From positions 1 through 50,086 of the forward strand of contig URKU01000005.1 in the NCBI GenBank assembly GCA_900548515.1: DNA of 50,086 nucleotides. Reading direction: 5' to 3'. The notes under the pieces were generated by a model. It made no database searches and was not told the DNA's origin. It saw only the letters and a program-made list of their open reading frames with translations. The position numbers and the translations under genes were made by a program. The stretch is from an uncultured Collinsella sp. (GTDB lineage: Bacteria; Actinomycetota; Coriobacteriia; Coriobacteriales; Coriobacteriaceae). This document shows positions 17,799 to 25,141 of this stretch, in pieces. Every line of letters starts with the position of its first letter. Positions within the stretch are counted from its first letter, which is position 1.

Positions 17799-19154
17799 TT
17801 AGTCCTCGTCTTTTTGGTCTGCGAGCAGCTCCACGGACGTAAGCCCCAAAATCTCGTCGGCCTCCTCGGCATCTTCCAGCACGTCAATGTCCTTGAGCTT
17901 GCGCTCCATGACGTTGGTGCGCGTGGTGATGATGCCCTCGACCGTTTTGCCCGCGGTCTCGATCTGCTGCTGGGCGCGGCGCAGCGCCTTTTGATAGCGC
18001 GGCAGCTCGGCCTTGACGGCGGAGAGCACGCGCAGCACGTCGTCGGTACGTTTTTGCAACTTAAACGTCTGATAGCTCATCTGCAGACTGTTGAGGATGG
18101 CCGCCATGGTGCTGGGACCGGCTACGTTGACGTGATAGTCGCGGCCCAGGGTCTCGATAAGCCCGGGGCGGCTGACGACCTCGGCGTACAGTCCTTCAAA
18201 CGGCACGAACATGATGCCAAAGTTGGTCGTTGCCGGCACACTCAGGTACTTTTCGCAGATGTCCTTTGCCTCGCGTTTCACCATCATATCGAGCGTCTTG
18301 CGCGCTGCGGCAACGGCCTCCGCATCGCCCGACTCCTGGGCGTCGATCAGATGCTCGTACGCGTCGCCCGGGAATTTGGAATCGATCGGCAGCAGCACGG
18401 GATCGCCCTCGTCTACCGGCAGCTTGACGGCAAACTCAACGCGCTCCGAGGCACCGGGCTTGGTGGCGACGTTTTCCAGATACTGGTCGGGTGTAAGGAT
18501 GTCCGCCAGAATTGCACCCAGCTGCACCTCGCCCAAAATGCCGCGCGCTTTTACATTGCCCAGCACACGCTTGAGGTCGCCTACGCCGGTGGCGATAGAT
18601 TGCATATCGCCCAGGCCCTTATACACGGCCTCGAGCTGGTCGCTCACCTGCTTAAACGATGCCGACAGTCGGTCGTTGAGCGTGCGGGAGAGCTTCTCGT
18701 CCACCGTCGCGCGCATCTGATCGAGCTGCACGTTGTTGTCTTTGCGGATGGCGCCCAGCTGAGCATCGACCGTCTCGCGCACCTTGTCCAGGCGATGCTC
18801 GATGCCCTCGCGATTGGCGCCGAGCTGTTGGGCCGTCTCGCGGCGCAGGTCATCCATCCGGTCACCAGCTTGCGAGAACTCGCGTGCGATGGTCAGGTAA
18901 CGTTGCTGCTCCACGGCCGCATCGGTCGTCTGCTGCTGCGCGATGGCATTGGCCGTGCGGCGGGTTTCGGCCAGCGCGACGTTCAGGGCATCGAGCGCGT
19001 TGTTGGCCTGCTCGAGTGCTGCCAGCGTTTCCGCGCCACCGTCGCCACGCTCCCGCAACTCGGCACGCAGGCTCTTGAGCTGAAGGGCGCAAGCCGCAGC
19101 AACCCCCACCGCCACCAAGGCGATCGCAACAAGCACAATATCAATAGCAGACAT
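17799..19154 (-). CDS. rmuC: DNA recombination protein RmuC
   Basis: This 451-residue protein begins with one membrane helix (IDIVLVAIALVAVGVAAACAL), continues with a long coiled coil (about 25-190), and ends with the RmuC nuclease-like domain (about 200-420) containing GEVQLGAILADILTPDQY and LLPIDSKFPGDAYEHL. RmuC limits inverted-repeat rearrangement in E. coli (established for that host). That is notable here because the window is rich in long inverted repeats. ATG 19154 is chosen since GGAG precedes it and it directly leads into the membrane helix. Confidence 0.93.
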   Translation of the reverse strand: MSAIDIVLVAIALVAVGVAAACALQLKSLRAELRERGDGGAETLAALEQANNALDALNVALAETRRTANAIAQQQTTDAAVEQQRYLTIAREFSQAGDRMDDLRRETAQQLGANREGIEHRLDKVRETVDAQLGAIRKDNNVQLDQMRATVDEKLSRTLNDRLSASFKQVSDQLEAVYKGLGDMQSIATGVGDLKRVLGNVKARGILGEVQLGAILADILTPDQYLENVATKPGASERVEFAVKLPVDEGDPVLLPIDSKFPGDAYEHLIDAQESGDAEAVAAARKTLDMMVKREAKDICEKYLSVPATTNFGIMFVPFEGLYAEVVSRPGLIETLGRDYHVNVAGPSTMAAILNSLQMSYQTFKLQKRTDDVLRVLSAVKAELPRYQKALRRAQQQIETAGKTVEGIITTRTNVMERKLKDIDVLEDAEEADEILGLTSVELLADQKDED

Positions 19155-19205
19155 AATCTCCGCCCAACAAACCCAATCGAGCACCAATCAAAACCGCGAT
19201 CAATC

Positions 19206-19769
19206 TTACCCCGCCACACACACCGGGCGCCCGGCCCCTTCTTGGGTGCCCCTCTCCTCCGCATATTCCATAATGCGGCGCGCCGTTTTCCTGCTCACCT
19301 TTGAGTCATCGCCGGCCAAGTATGCGTATACGTTTCCTTTATTCAGGCGCAGAGCACGGCAGAGGCCATAGCGCGTTACACCCGATTCCTCCAATGCTTC
19401 CAGCGTTTTCTTTCTCATCAGGGCGTTCACCCTTCTATCGGCCGCCGGCTTTTCCTTCACCGCTCTATACGCACGCCAAACGTTGGCATAACGATTTGGG
19501 AGCTCACTTTTGGCGCATAGAGACGCCATGCTACCCGTTTGGGCGTACAAGGACAAAACGCCTCGGTAACCCTCTTCCATCCACGAACCCTCGGATAAGC
19601 CCAGAACGTATTCGGCTTTACCCTGTGCCAAAGCGAGCAAAAACAGGGGCTCCGCCACGCGCGGCGCAACCGTCGTCGCTTGCTTAACCAGTTTTCTAAA
19701 ACTGAGCGACTGCTGTCCGGATAGCTCTCGGCAATAGCCTTTTAAGAATCCCTCAAAGGTCAGATTCAA
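19206..19769 (-). CDS. Helix-turn-helix protein, partner of the DUF6036-like gene
   Basis: I do not recognise a named family. The 187-residue protein starts at TTG 19769 with AAGGAGG 8 nt upstream, inside the end of the preceding gene. Its C-terminal third contains a helix-turn-helix-like stretch (GVTRYGLCRALRLNKGNVYA, then KVSRKTARRIMEYAEE) like a Cro/XRE-type DNA-binding element. The N-terminal part is helical without recognised motifs. The start codon overlaps the upstream stop (TTGA), so translation is coupled to the nucleotidyltransferase-like gene. This supports a two-gene module in which this protein is a DNA-binding regulator/antitoxin; that role is inferred. Confidence 0.75.
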   Translation of the reverse strand: MNLTFEGFLKGYCRELSGQQSLSFRKLVKQATTVAPRVAEPLFLLALAQGKAEYVLGLSEGSWMEEGYRGVLSLYAQTGSMASLCAKSELPNRYANVWRAYRAVKEKPAADRRVNALMRKKTLEALEESGVTRYGLCRALRLNKGNVYAYLAGDDSKVSRKTARRIMEYAEERGTQEGAGRPVCVAG

Positions 19770-20296
19770 CCGAGCACCTCCTTTTTGTATTGGCTGTATG
19801 CGCAGACCATCTCTTGATAACTCCGCTCCGAAGGCGACGACGCCAGCGCCTCGCCCTCGTCGAATATAAGCCGTTCGAGCAGTCCCCAATCAAGTCGGTC
19901 GACGAATGCCTGGCTATGAAGATCGATGATGTCGTTCGGACGACAGGCATAGAGCTTCATTACCGCCAGGTCCTCCAAGGATGGCGTAAAGTACCTGATA
20001 AAGCGCGCCCCAATATCCAAGGGAATCAAACGATCTTCGTAATTGAACGGCATCTGATTACAATATGCCACCGCCATACCATTCACCTCGGGGTATCGAG
20101 CTATGATCTCGCGGAGGCACCTATCTGCCTCAAACACATCAATGTCATGTGTAACCGAACGATTCGTCACATCGTTTAGCATGAAGGCGCTTCCTCCCAC
20201 CAATACAACGTTCGGCCTGTCGTCTCTTGGACCTATTTCCAGCTCCGCCTCTTCGTCAATGCCCAAAAGAGTCTGCTCTAAATCCTGCTTATACAT
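19766..20296 (-). CDS. DUF6036-like nucleotidyltransferase-fold protein
   Basis: The 176-residue protein has NVVLVGGSAFMLND followed by THDIDVF, i.e. a GGS loop (34-36) and a D-x-D pair (Asp51, Asp53), the core of minimal nucleotidyltransferases. A later segment (YFTPSLEDLAVMKLYACRPND) with a conserved lysine matches the DUF6036/AbiEii-like group. Such proteins can be toxins that transfer nucleotides to tRNA or proteins, or orphan enzymes. The gene has lower GC and AT-rich upstream DNA (20300-20340), hinting at transfer. No strong ribosome site precedes the ATG. It overlaps its partner by 4 nt. Confidence 0.75.
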   Translation of the reverse strand: MYKQDLEQTLLGIDEEAELEIGPRDDRPNVVLVGGSAFMLNDVTNRSVTHDIDVFEADRCLREIIARYPEVNGMAVAYCNQMPFNYEDRLIPLDIGARFIRYFTPSLEDLAVMKLYACRPNDIIDLHSQAFVDRLDWGLLERLIFDEGEALASSPSERSYQEMVCAYSQYKKEVLG

Positions 20297-20419
20297 AGCA
20301 AATCCTATTATTATTTATCTTCAATAATACTATTCAGTCGCACGACAGGACCCACAGGATGCAAGAATTCTGCTCGTGGCGATAATTCGTACACCCTGGA
20401 AGTCCTAATGTGACAAACG

Positions 20420-20854
20420 CTAACTCTCCCAGCCGGCGCGGATGGTTGTTGCGACATCGCCTAGGCGCTGGCCCAGGGCCGCTAGATGCTGGAGCACCTC
20501 ATTGGGCGAGGCACCGTTGAGAATGCACGTGAGGGCATATGAGGCCAAGAAGATTGCCGCAAGTCCTAGCGGAATGAGCACGATCATCGCCAATGTGCGC
20601 AGGCGCTGGCCCACGCGGCGACGACGCGCACGACGCTTGTCGAACGCGAGCTCCTGCGCATATGAATCTTGCTGTACGGAATAGGCCTCTGGTGCCGATT
20701 CGCACCCGGGCACGGCTGCAGGTACAGCAGCGGGCACGACGTTTTGCACGGGCGCCTGGTTGGCAACCCCTTGCATTTGCATCTCTATAAGCCGCCGCTG
20801 CTGCCGCAGCATGCGCTCGGCTTGTTGCTGTGGGGTCTCAAGAAACAGGTCCAT
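20420..20854 (-). CDS. Small single-pass membrane protein, unknown function
   Basis: This 144-residue protein has a Gln-rich, Pro/Ala-rich cytosolic N-terminus (ETPQQQAERMLRQQRRL), a basic stretch (DKRRARRRRVGQRLR) and one membrane helix (about 87-110) followed by a short outer tail. The basic residues before the helix favour an N-in topology. ATG 20854 has GGAGG 5 nt upstream, better than the ATG four codons earlier. I see no known domain. It lies downstream of a strong terminator at 21113-21135 and so has its own promoter in 20855-21110, where I see only AT-rich sequence. Confidence 0.7.
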   Translation of the reverse strand: MDLFLETPQQQAERMLRQQRRLIEMQMQGVANQAPVQNVVPAAVPAAVPGCESAPEAYSVQQDSYAQELAFDKRRARRRRVGQRLRTLAMIVLIPLGLAAIFLASYALTCILNGASPNEVLQHLAALGQRLGDVATTIRAGWES

Positions 20855-21112
20855 GTTGGCCTCCAAAATCGGAGCGTTCGACGCTTACGACCAGCATCCC
20901 GCACCGCCATGACCGCGACAACGCAATCGCCGGCAATAGCCACATAGTTTCTTTTGCTCAAAAGCTGTCGAAAAGCTCAATAACTCCCCTACCAGCACTT
21001 TCTCTGAGCTTTTTTCGCCAGCAATCTTTTGGCCTTCCACCCTTACGCCAACTGACCAAAATCTAACCAAAAGCTTGACGAAAATTGTGGAGACCGGGAC
21101 CCCACACAAAAA

Positions 21113-21135
21113 GTGCCGCCCCAAAGGGGCGGCAC
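21113..21135 (-). terminator. Terminator hairpin GTGCCGCCCC-AAA-GGGGCGGCAC
   Basis: Perfect 10-bp arms at 21113-21122 and 21126-21135, with TTTTTGTG following on the minus strand. It lies 42 bp beyond the large hairpin at 21178-21263 and 182 bp after the end of the gene at 21318. The same terminator sequence recurs at 22049-22072. Confidence 0.88.
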
Positions 21136-21177
21136 ACAAACCAATCTATTAGCCAAAACTCGTTGGCAAGCCCGCGT

Positions 21178-21263
21178 CGTCAGACCCGCGGCGCATGCCT
21201 TTGCCTCGCGTGACTCTGCGAAGCCGTGAGCGAGAGGGAAAGGGATGCGCCGCGGGTCTGACG
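21178..21263. repeat. Large 3'UTR hairpin with conserved apex, copy 1
   Basis: CGTCAGACCCGCGGCGCAT (21178-21196) is perfectly inverted at 21245-21263. The stem extends inward through CCTTTGCCTCGCG against the CGAGAGGGAAAGG side with few mismatches. The apex holds CTGCGAAGCCGTGAGCGAG, identical to copy 2 at 22123-22208. It lies 55 bp after the stop of the gene at 21318-21950. The 463-bp gap 20855-21317 contains this element, the terminator and no gene. Confidence 0.9.
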
Positions 21264-21317
21264 TCCGGAGCGGTGAAACCAGCAGTTGCCCTGCGCTCCG
21301 TGGTCGGTGAGGACAGA

Positions 21318-21950
21318 CTACATGCCCGCGAGACCGCGGGCGGCGGTGGCGCACATAAACGCCAAGGCTAAAATCACGAGCGAGCCCGCAATGTCTGCCA
21401 GCACGCCCATTGCACGACGCTCAAACAACCAGCTCTCAAAGTGCGGGGCGACGTTGCGCCAAACACGCCACAGCAAGATGCCCATACCGATGACGCCTGG
21501 GATATTGAGCAGTAGGATCTCGGAGCACAAAAGACCGATCAGGTTGCCGGCGGCAAAACCAGCGTCGCCCTCGCAGTATTTGCGATAAATCATGTACAAC
21601 ATGTACGCCACAAACGGCTGCAGGCACGCAGAGATAAACGTAACCACCATCGAGGGGTCCTGAGAAAAGACATCGGTGAGTTTATCGACACTCGTGGCAT
21701 CTTTCGAAGCCAAGAACAAGCCAATGACCACCACGGGCACCACGCCCAAGATAACCTCGACCAGAGTAAACAACTTAGCAGTCAGATCCTCGCTAGCCGT
21801 ATTGAGGTGAGGCGCCCACTCAGGATGAGCATGCGCGCCAACCTTCTTGTCCTTCTCGACACGATCGACCTTTTTACCCTCGGCAACCCGACGACCAGGA
21901 TCCTTGCGAGTTCCCGCCGCAGCAACCCGAGCCCGAGACTTCTTACCCAT
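21318..21950 (-). CDS. Multi-pass membrane protein, unknown function
   Basis: The 210-residue protein has a basic cytosolic N-terminus (GKKSRARVAAAGTRKDPGRR) of about 55 residues, then four or so hydrophobic helices (LFTLVEVILGVVPVVVIGLF; MVVTFISACLQPFVAYMLYM; a long one ending GIGMGILLWRV-like; and ADIAGSLVILALAFMCATA). I do not recognise a family. The start at 21950 is tentative because no clear ribosome site is present; 21965 is an alternative. The transcript carries the large hairpin and terminator described at 21178 and 21113. Confidence 0.65.
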   Translation of the reverse strand: MGKKSRARVAAAGTRKDPGRRVAEGKKVDRVEKDKKVGAHAHPEWAPHLNTASEDLTAKLFTLVEVILGVVPVVVIGLFLASKDATSVDKLTDVFSQDPSMVVTFISACLQPFVAYMLYMIYRKYCEGDAGFAAGNLIGLLCSEILLLNIPGVIGMGILLWRVWRNVAPHFESWLFERRAMGVLADIAGSLVILALAFMCATAARGLAGM

Positions 21951-22048
21951 ACAAAAACACCCCATCAGGTAGTAGATAAACTAAAAGTCGCCACCCAGTG
22001 TACCCCACCCATGAACGGTGCCGTCCCAACCAGTCCCCATACAAAAAC

Positions 22049-22072
22049 GTGCCGCCCCGATAGGGGCGGCAC
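22049..22072 (-). terminator. Terminator hairpin GTGCCGCCCC-GATA-GGGGCGGCAC
   Basis: Perfect 10-bp arms with a GATA loop and a TTTTTG run on the minus strand. The arms are the same as at 21113-21135. It follows the large hairpin downstream of rubrerythrin. Confidence 0.88.
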
Positions 22073-22122
22073 ACAAACTTAGTTATCAGCTTTTCTGTAG
22101 CGAGCACGCAACGAACCAAAGC

Positions 22123-22208
22123 GGGCCGGGAGGGCCGGACTACCTTCCCTCAACGCGACCCTGCGAAGCCGTGAGCGAGGAGGGAAGGTAGTCCGGCCCT
22201 CCCGGCCC
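22123..22208. repeat. Large 3'UTR hairpin with conserved apex, copy 2
   Basis: A 28-bp perfect inverted repeat: the left arm at 22123-22150 (starting GGGCCGGGAGGG) matches the right arm at 22181-22208. The 30-nt apex contains CTGCGAAGCCGTGAGCGAG, identical over 19 nt to copy 1, whereas the arms are unrelated to copy 1. It starts 21 bp after the rubrerythrin stop. Confidence 0.92.
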
Positions 22209-22229
22209 AGCTCACGCCAGCGCCAAGCG

Positions 22230-22769
22230 CTAGTAGTTCACCACCTGCTCCTCAAAGTACGCCTTCGGGTGGTTACACACCGGGCACACCTCAGGCGCCT
22301 CGGCACCAACGTGCAGGTGCCCGCAGTTCAGGCACTTCCACACCTTCACGCCCTCACGCTCAAACACCTCGCCCGACTCGATGCGCTCGACGAGTTTGTT
22401 GTAGCGCTCCTCGTGGGCCTTCTCGACGGCGGCGACGCCACGGAACTTCTCGGCGATCTCGACAAAGCCCTCCTCCTCGGCGGTCTTGGCGAACTCGTCG
22501 TACATCGTGGTCCACTCGTAGTTCTCGCCTGCAGCGGCATCACGCAAGTTATCCAGGGTGTCGGGAACGGCGCCGTCGTGCAGATACTTAAACCACAGCT
22601 TGGCGTGCTCGGACTCGTTGCCCGCCGTCTCGGCAAAGATATTCGAGATCTGAACGTAGCCATCCTTCTTGGCCTTAGATGCGTAGTAGCGATACTTGGT
22701 ATGCGCCTGGGACTCACCGGCAAAAGCGGTCTCGAGGTTCTTCTTGGTTTGAGAGTTCTCAAAATCCAT
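22230..22769 (-). CDS. rbr: Rubrerythrin
   Basis: The 179-residue protein has a diiron four-helix bundle (AGESQAHTKYRYYASKA with Glu and His ligands; AGNESEHAKLWF; VEKAHEERYNKLVE) and a C-terminal rubredoxin domain with CLNCGHLHVG and CPVCNHPKAYF. Rubrerythrin reduces hydrogen peroxide in anaerobes. ATG 22769 has GGGAAG upstream. It follows the Rrf2 regulator and MutY-like gene on the same strand, suggesting a shared redox-stress role. Its 3' region carries the large hairpin and a terminator. Confidence 0.95.
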   Translation of the reverse strand: MDFENSQTKKNLETAFAGESQAHTKYRYYASKAKKDGYVQISNIFAETAGNESEHAKLWFKYLHDGAVPDTLDNLRDAAAGENYEWTTMYDEFAKTAEEEGFVEIAEKFRGVAAVEKAHEERYNKLVERIESGEVFEREGVKVWKCLNCGHLHVGAEAPEVCPVCNHPKAYFEEQVVNY

Positions 22770-22881
22770 AGGTGTACTTCCCTTCAACATGCCGCCCGTA
22801 GGCTTCGAGCGGCCTTGTCTTTAGGATGCCCTCAAGCCGAGAATTTAAACCTTACAATCCTCTTCTTCAGATTCGGGTTGG

Positions 22882-23787
22882 CTACACGCTTAGCCAGCGG
22901 TCACCCTCGGAGCGGCAAAAGCCCTCGCGCTCCAAGTCGGCCAAAATGTCTGCGACAAGATCGTGATCGACCGACTCGCGGCCGGCTGCCGTCTCCATCT
23001 CGTTAACGCCTGCAACGGCTTCATCAAGCGTAATGCCCGACGGCCGCCCATCGCGCGCAGCCAGCAGCATGCGCACAATATGGGCGCGCTTTTGACGGCG
23101 CGAGCCCTCAAACTTGGACTGACGGCTATAGCTCGCCGAGCGCCTGGACGGATTGGGCAGCGTCTTCTTAAGATACGCGCCATAATCCAGCAGCGCGTAA
23201 TACCATGCGCGCGGCGTGTCGGCATCATCGAGCGGCACGGCAAAGGGAGCGATCTCATCCGCCGTCGCACCAGGGGCCGCCGGACAGGCGGCCTGAATCA
23301 GCGGCACCAGCTCGCGATCGGGGACGGCCGGCACGTCGGGAAAGAAATGATGCAGAAAGACCGTGCGCACGTTGGTCTCCAGATACACACCCGGTAGATC
23401 GAACGCAAACGACCGGATGCCCTGCGCCGTCGCCGGGCCAATACCAGGCAGGGCGACCAAGTCGCGAGTCTCACGTGGAAACTCCCCACCCCAGTCTTCC
23501 ATAACGCACTGAGCGGCTCTGTGAAGCGCCAGGGCACGTCGGTTGTAGCCCATCCCCTGCCAAGCATCCAAAACGTCGGAAGGAGCGGCCTGAGCGAGCG
23601 CCTGTACGGTCGGAAAGCGGTCGAGCCACGCGGGCATACGCGTCTCCACACGCGGCACCTGCGTTTGCTGCAGCATAACCTCGGAAAGCCAAATAATGTA
23701 CGGGTCGCGCGTGCGGCGCCACGGAAGGTCGCGATAACGCAGGGCCCCTTCCGAACGAATCATCGAACGAAAGGGGTCCTGAATCAT
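22882..23787 (-). CDS. MutY/Nth-superfamily DNA glycosylase, cluster-less variant
   Basis: This 301-residue HhH-GPD protein has WLSEVMLQQTQVPRV (with Glu36, the MutY catalytic glutamate), the hairpin LPGIGPATAQGIRSFAF, and YLETNVRTVFLHHFF. At the position of the MutY/Nth catalytic aspartate it has Glu137 (ETNV, compare DTHV in the nth protein of this window). The C-terminal Cys cluster (C-x6-C-x2-C-x5-C) is absent. The C-terminal 100 residues contain a basic segment (SRRSASYSRQSKFEGSRRQKR) and a helical tail. It may remove adenine opposite 8-oxoG or another lesion; specificity is uncertain. AAGGAG lies before the ATG, 21 bp after the Rrf2 stop. Confidence 0.85.
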   Translation of the reverse strand: MIQDPFRSMIRSEGALRYRDLPWRRTRDPYIIWLSEVMLQQTQVPRVETRMPAWLDRFPTVQALAQAAPSDVLDAWQGMGYNRRALALHRAAQCVMEDWGGEFPRETRDLVALPGIGPATAQGIRSFAFDLPGVYLETNVRTVFLHHFFPDVPAVPDRELVPLIQAACPAAPGATADEIAPFAVPLDDADTPRAWYYALLDYGAYLKKTLPNPSRRSASYSRQSKFEGSRRQKRAHIVRMLLAARDGRPSGITLDEAVAGVNEMETAAGRESVDHDLVADILADLEREGFCRSEGDRWLSV

Positions 23788-23808
23788 AGCTATGCTCCTT
23801 ATGCGGCG

Positions 23809-24294
23809 CTATTCCTCCCGGCAAGCGCACGCACAGGTGGCGTACTCGGGAAACGCATCGCGGTCGGCGAACTTGGAATCGACGGCCGGGAACTGGCGGT
23901 GAGCGACGATATCGCCCAGCGAAACGGAATCGAGGTAGTCGCGCATCAGCGCTTGAGCTCCGGCCCACAGGGGATGATAGCAGCACGTGCCCATGCGCGC
24001 ACAGTCGCCATCGGGCGCGGTGCAATCGTTCATGACCATGGGGCCCTGAACGGCCTCAACGACCTGGCGGATGGTGACATCGTCGGGGCTGACCTTAAGA
24101 CGCATGCCGCCATGGACGCCACGCAGGCTCTCCACAATACCGGCCTGAACCAAACCATGCTGAATCGAACGGGCAAACGAATACGGGACATTGACCTCTT
24201 CGGCGGCGGTGCGAACAGAAAGCAGACGCTCCGGGTCCTCGGCAAGCATCGCGAGCATGCGAAGGGCGTAATCAGTCTTCCTCGATATGTCCAT
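23809..24294 (-). CDS. Rrf2-family transcriptional regulator, probable iron-sulfur sensor
   Basis: The 161-residue protein starts MDISRKTDYALRMLAMLAEDP with a winged helix typical of Rrf2/IscR/NsrR. The Cys run CTAPDGDCARMGTC gives C-x6-C-x5-C, close to the IscR/NsrR three-cysteine ligand pattern, and further Cys lie near the C-terminus (CACACREE). It likely senses oxygen, nitric oxide or iron-sulfur status. ATG 24294 follows GAAAGGGG. It heads a unit with the MutY-like gene and precedes rubrerythrin. A promoter with TATACT lies at 24455-24460. The ligand is inferred from the family. Confidence 0.9.
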   Translation of the reverse strand: MDISRKTDYALRMLAMLAEDPERLLSVRTAAEEVNVPYSFARSIQHGLVQAGIVESLRGVHGGMRLKVSPDDVTIRQVVEAVQGPMVMNDCTAPDGDCARMGTCCYHPLWAGAQALMRDYLDSVSLGDIVAHRQFPAVDSKFADRDAFPEYATCACACREE

Positions 24295-24454
24295 TTTTCC
24301 CCTTTCAAGGAATAGGAACAGCTCGAACGAGCTCCGGGGCCGAGCTTGTGTCGAGACGCTAAATGACCGCCAGGACATCCAAATGGTAAATCGGATATCC
24401 ACTGAGTGCCGCGCTTGGAGCGAAATGCATCAGATGCGGCGCACAGTGCAATTT

Positions 24455-24483
24455 AGTATAACCTAACCCCCTGTCTCGTAGAA
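24455..24483 (-). promoter_or_regulatory. Probable promoter of the Rrf2-MutY unit
   Basis: TATACT (-10, 24460-24455) and a weak -35 (TTCTAC, 24483-24478) are separated by 17 nt on the minus strand. The gap 24295-24653 otherwise contains the palindrome GGATATCC near 24390, perhaps an Rrf2 site, and no gene. Confidence 0.5.
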
Positions 24484-24616
24484 CAGGTGTTGCGCAACAA
24501 AGCTGTTGTTCAGACAGATATACTTATTAGATTTTACTTGCGTTCCCGAAGGCGCGGGGATTCTGGGCGAAGATGCACCAGGGCGATCGTTCTATCGAAA
24601 CAAAGTGCATCAAACG

Positions 24617-24646
24617 CAAAAAGCCACGTCCGAAGACGTGGCTTTA
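24617..24646 (-). terminator. Terminator of tRNA-Asp
   Basis: On the minus strand AGCCACGTC-TTCG-GACGTGGCT forms a 9-bp stem with a TTCG tetraloop, followed by TTTTTG. The arms lie at 24622-24630 and 24635-24643. Confidence 0.92.
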
Positions 24647-24653
24647 ATTGCGT

Positions 24654-24731
<78 letters not shown>

Positions 24732-24777
24732 AGGCAGACGTTCGCGTTTGTTTCCGCTCGCGTGCGCTGCGGGGATT

Positions 24778-24807
24778 AGTATACACAGAAGTCTGTCCGG
24801 CGCGCAA
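24778..24807 (-). promoter_or_regulatory. Promoter of tRNA-Asp
   Basis: TATACT and TTGCGC boxes on the minus strand with 18-nt spacing, about 46 nt before the tRNA 5' end. Confidence 0.6.
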
Positions 24808-24840
24808 CAACTTTTTTGAAAAAATTTTTCGGGGCCATCC

Positions 24841-24983
24841 GGGAGGGTCTCCGGGGCTGAGGGCGGGGGTTAAGTTTGCTGCTCTACAGTCCTGCGCAAG
24901 ACGGAAAGCACATTAAGTGCTTTCCTTTGCGTGCGGAACTCGCGACAAACTTAACCCCCGCCCTCAGCCCCGGAGACCCTCCC
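24841..24983. repeat. Large hairpin with perfect 38-bp arms
   Basis: The left arm (24841-24878, starting GGGAGGGTCTCCGGGG and ending TTAAGTTTG) is exactly inverted at 24946-24983. The 67-nt interior folds further: GGAAAGCAC (24903-24911) pairs with GTGCTTTCC (24917-24925), flanked by imperfectly complementary GCGCAAGAC/TTTGCG. It fills much of the gap 24732-25141 between tRNA-Asp and the phosphodiesterase gene. No gene is seen there. Confidence 0.93.
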
Positions 24984-25099
24984 TGCCGTCACATTATTCA
25001 ACCAGTTTTGCGGGCGTGCGCCGCTGCGCGGCTAGCCCGCGTGCTCCTCGGCGGGGTTGGTCTGATGGATCTTGTTGAACTTCGGCCTTTGGCTTAAAG

Positions 25100-25135
25100 A
25101 AAAACGGGGGATGCATTGTGCATCCCCCGTTTTTG
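25100..25135. terminator. Bidirectional terminator after the phosphodiesterase gene
   Basis: ACGGGGGATGCA (25104-25115) and TGCATCCCCCGT (25119-25130) pair over 12 bp with a TTG loop; flanking A5 and T5 extend the stem, giving T-runs on both strands. Confidence 0.92.
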
Positions 25136-25141
25136 TTGCGG

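Noticed and set aside
21113..22072. The repeated GTGCCGCCCC...GGGGCGGCAC hairpins as CRISPR-like repeats
   Set aside because: There are only two copies 900 bp apart, each with a T-run after a gene; they are intrinsic terminators.
24841..24983. Reading the 38-bp inverted repeat as an insertion sequence
   Set aside because: There is no transposase and no room for one in 143 bp, and no target duplication is visible; the structure is better described as a large hairpin.
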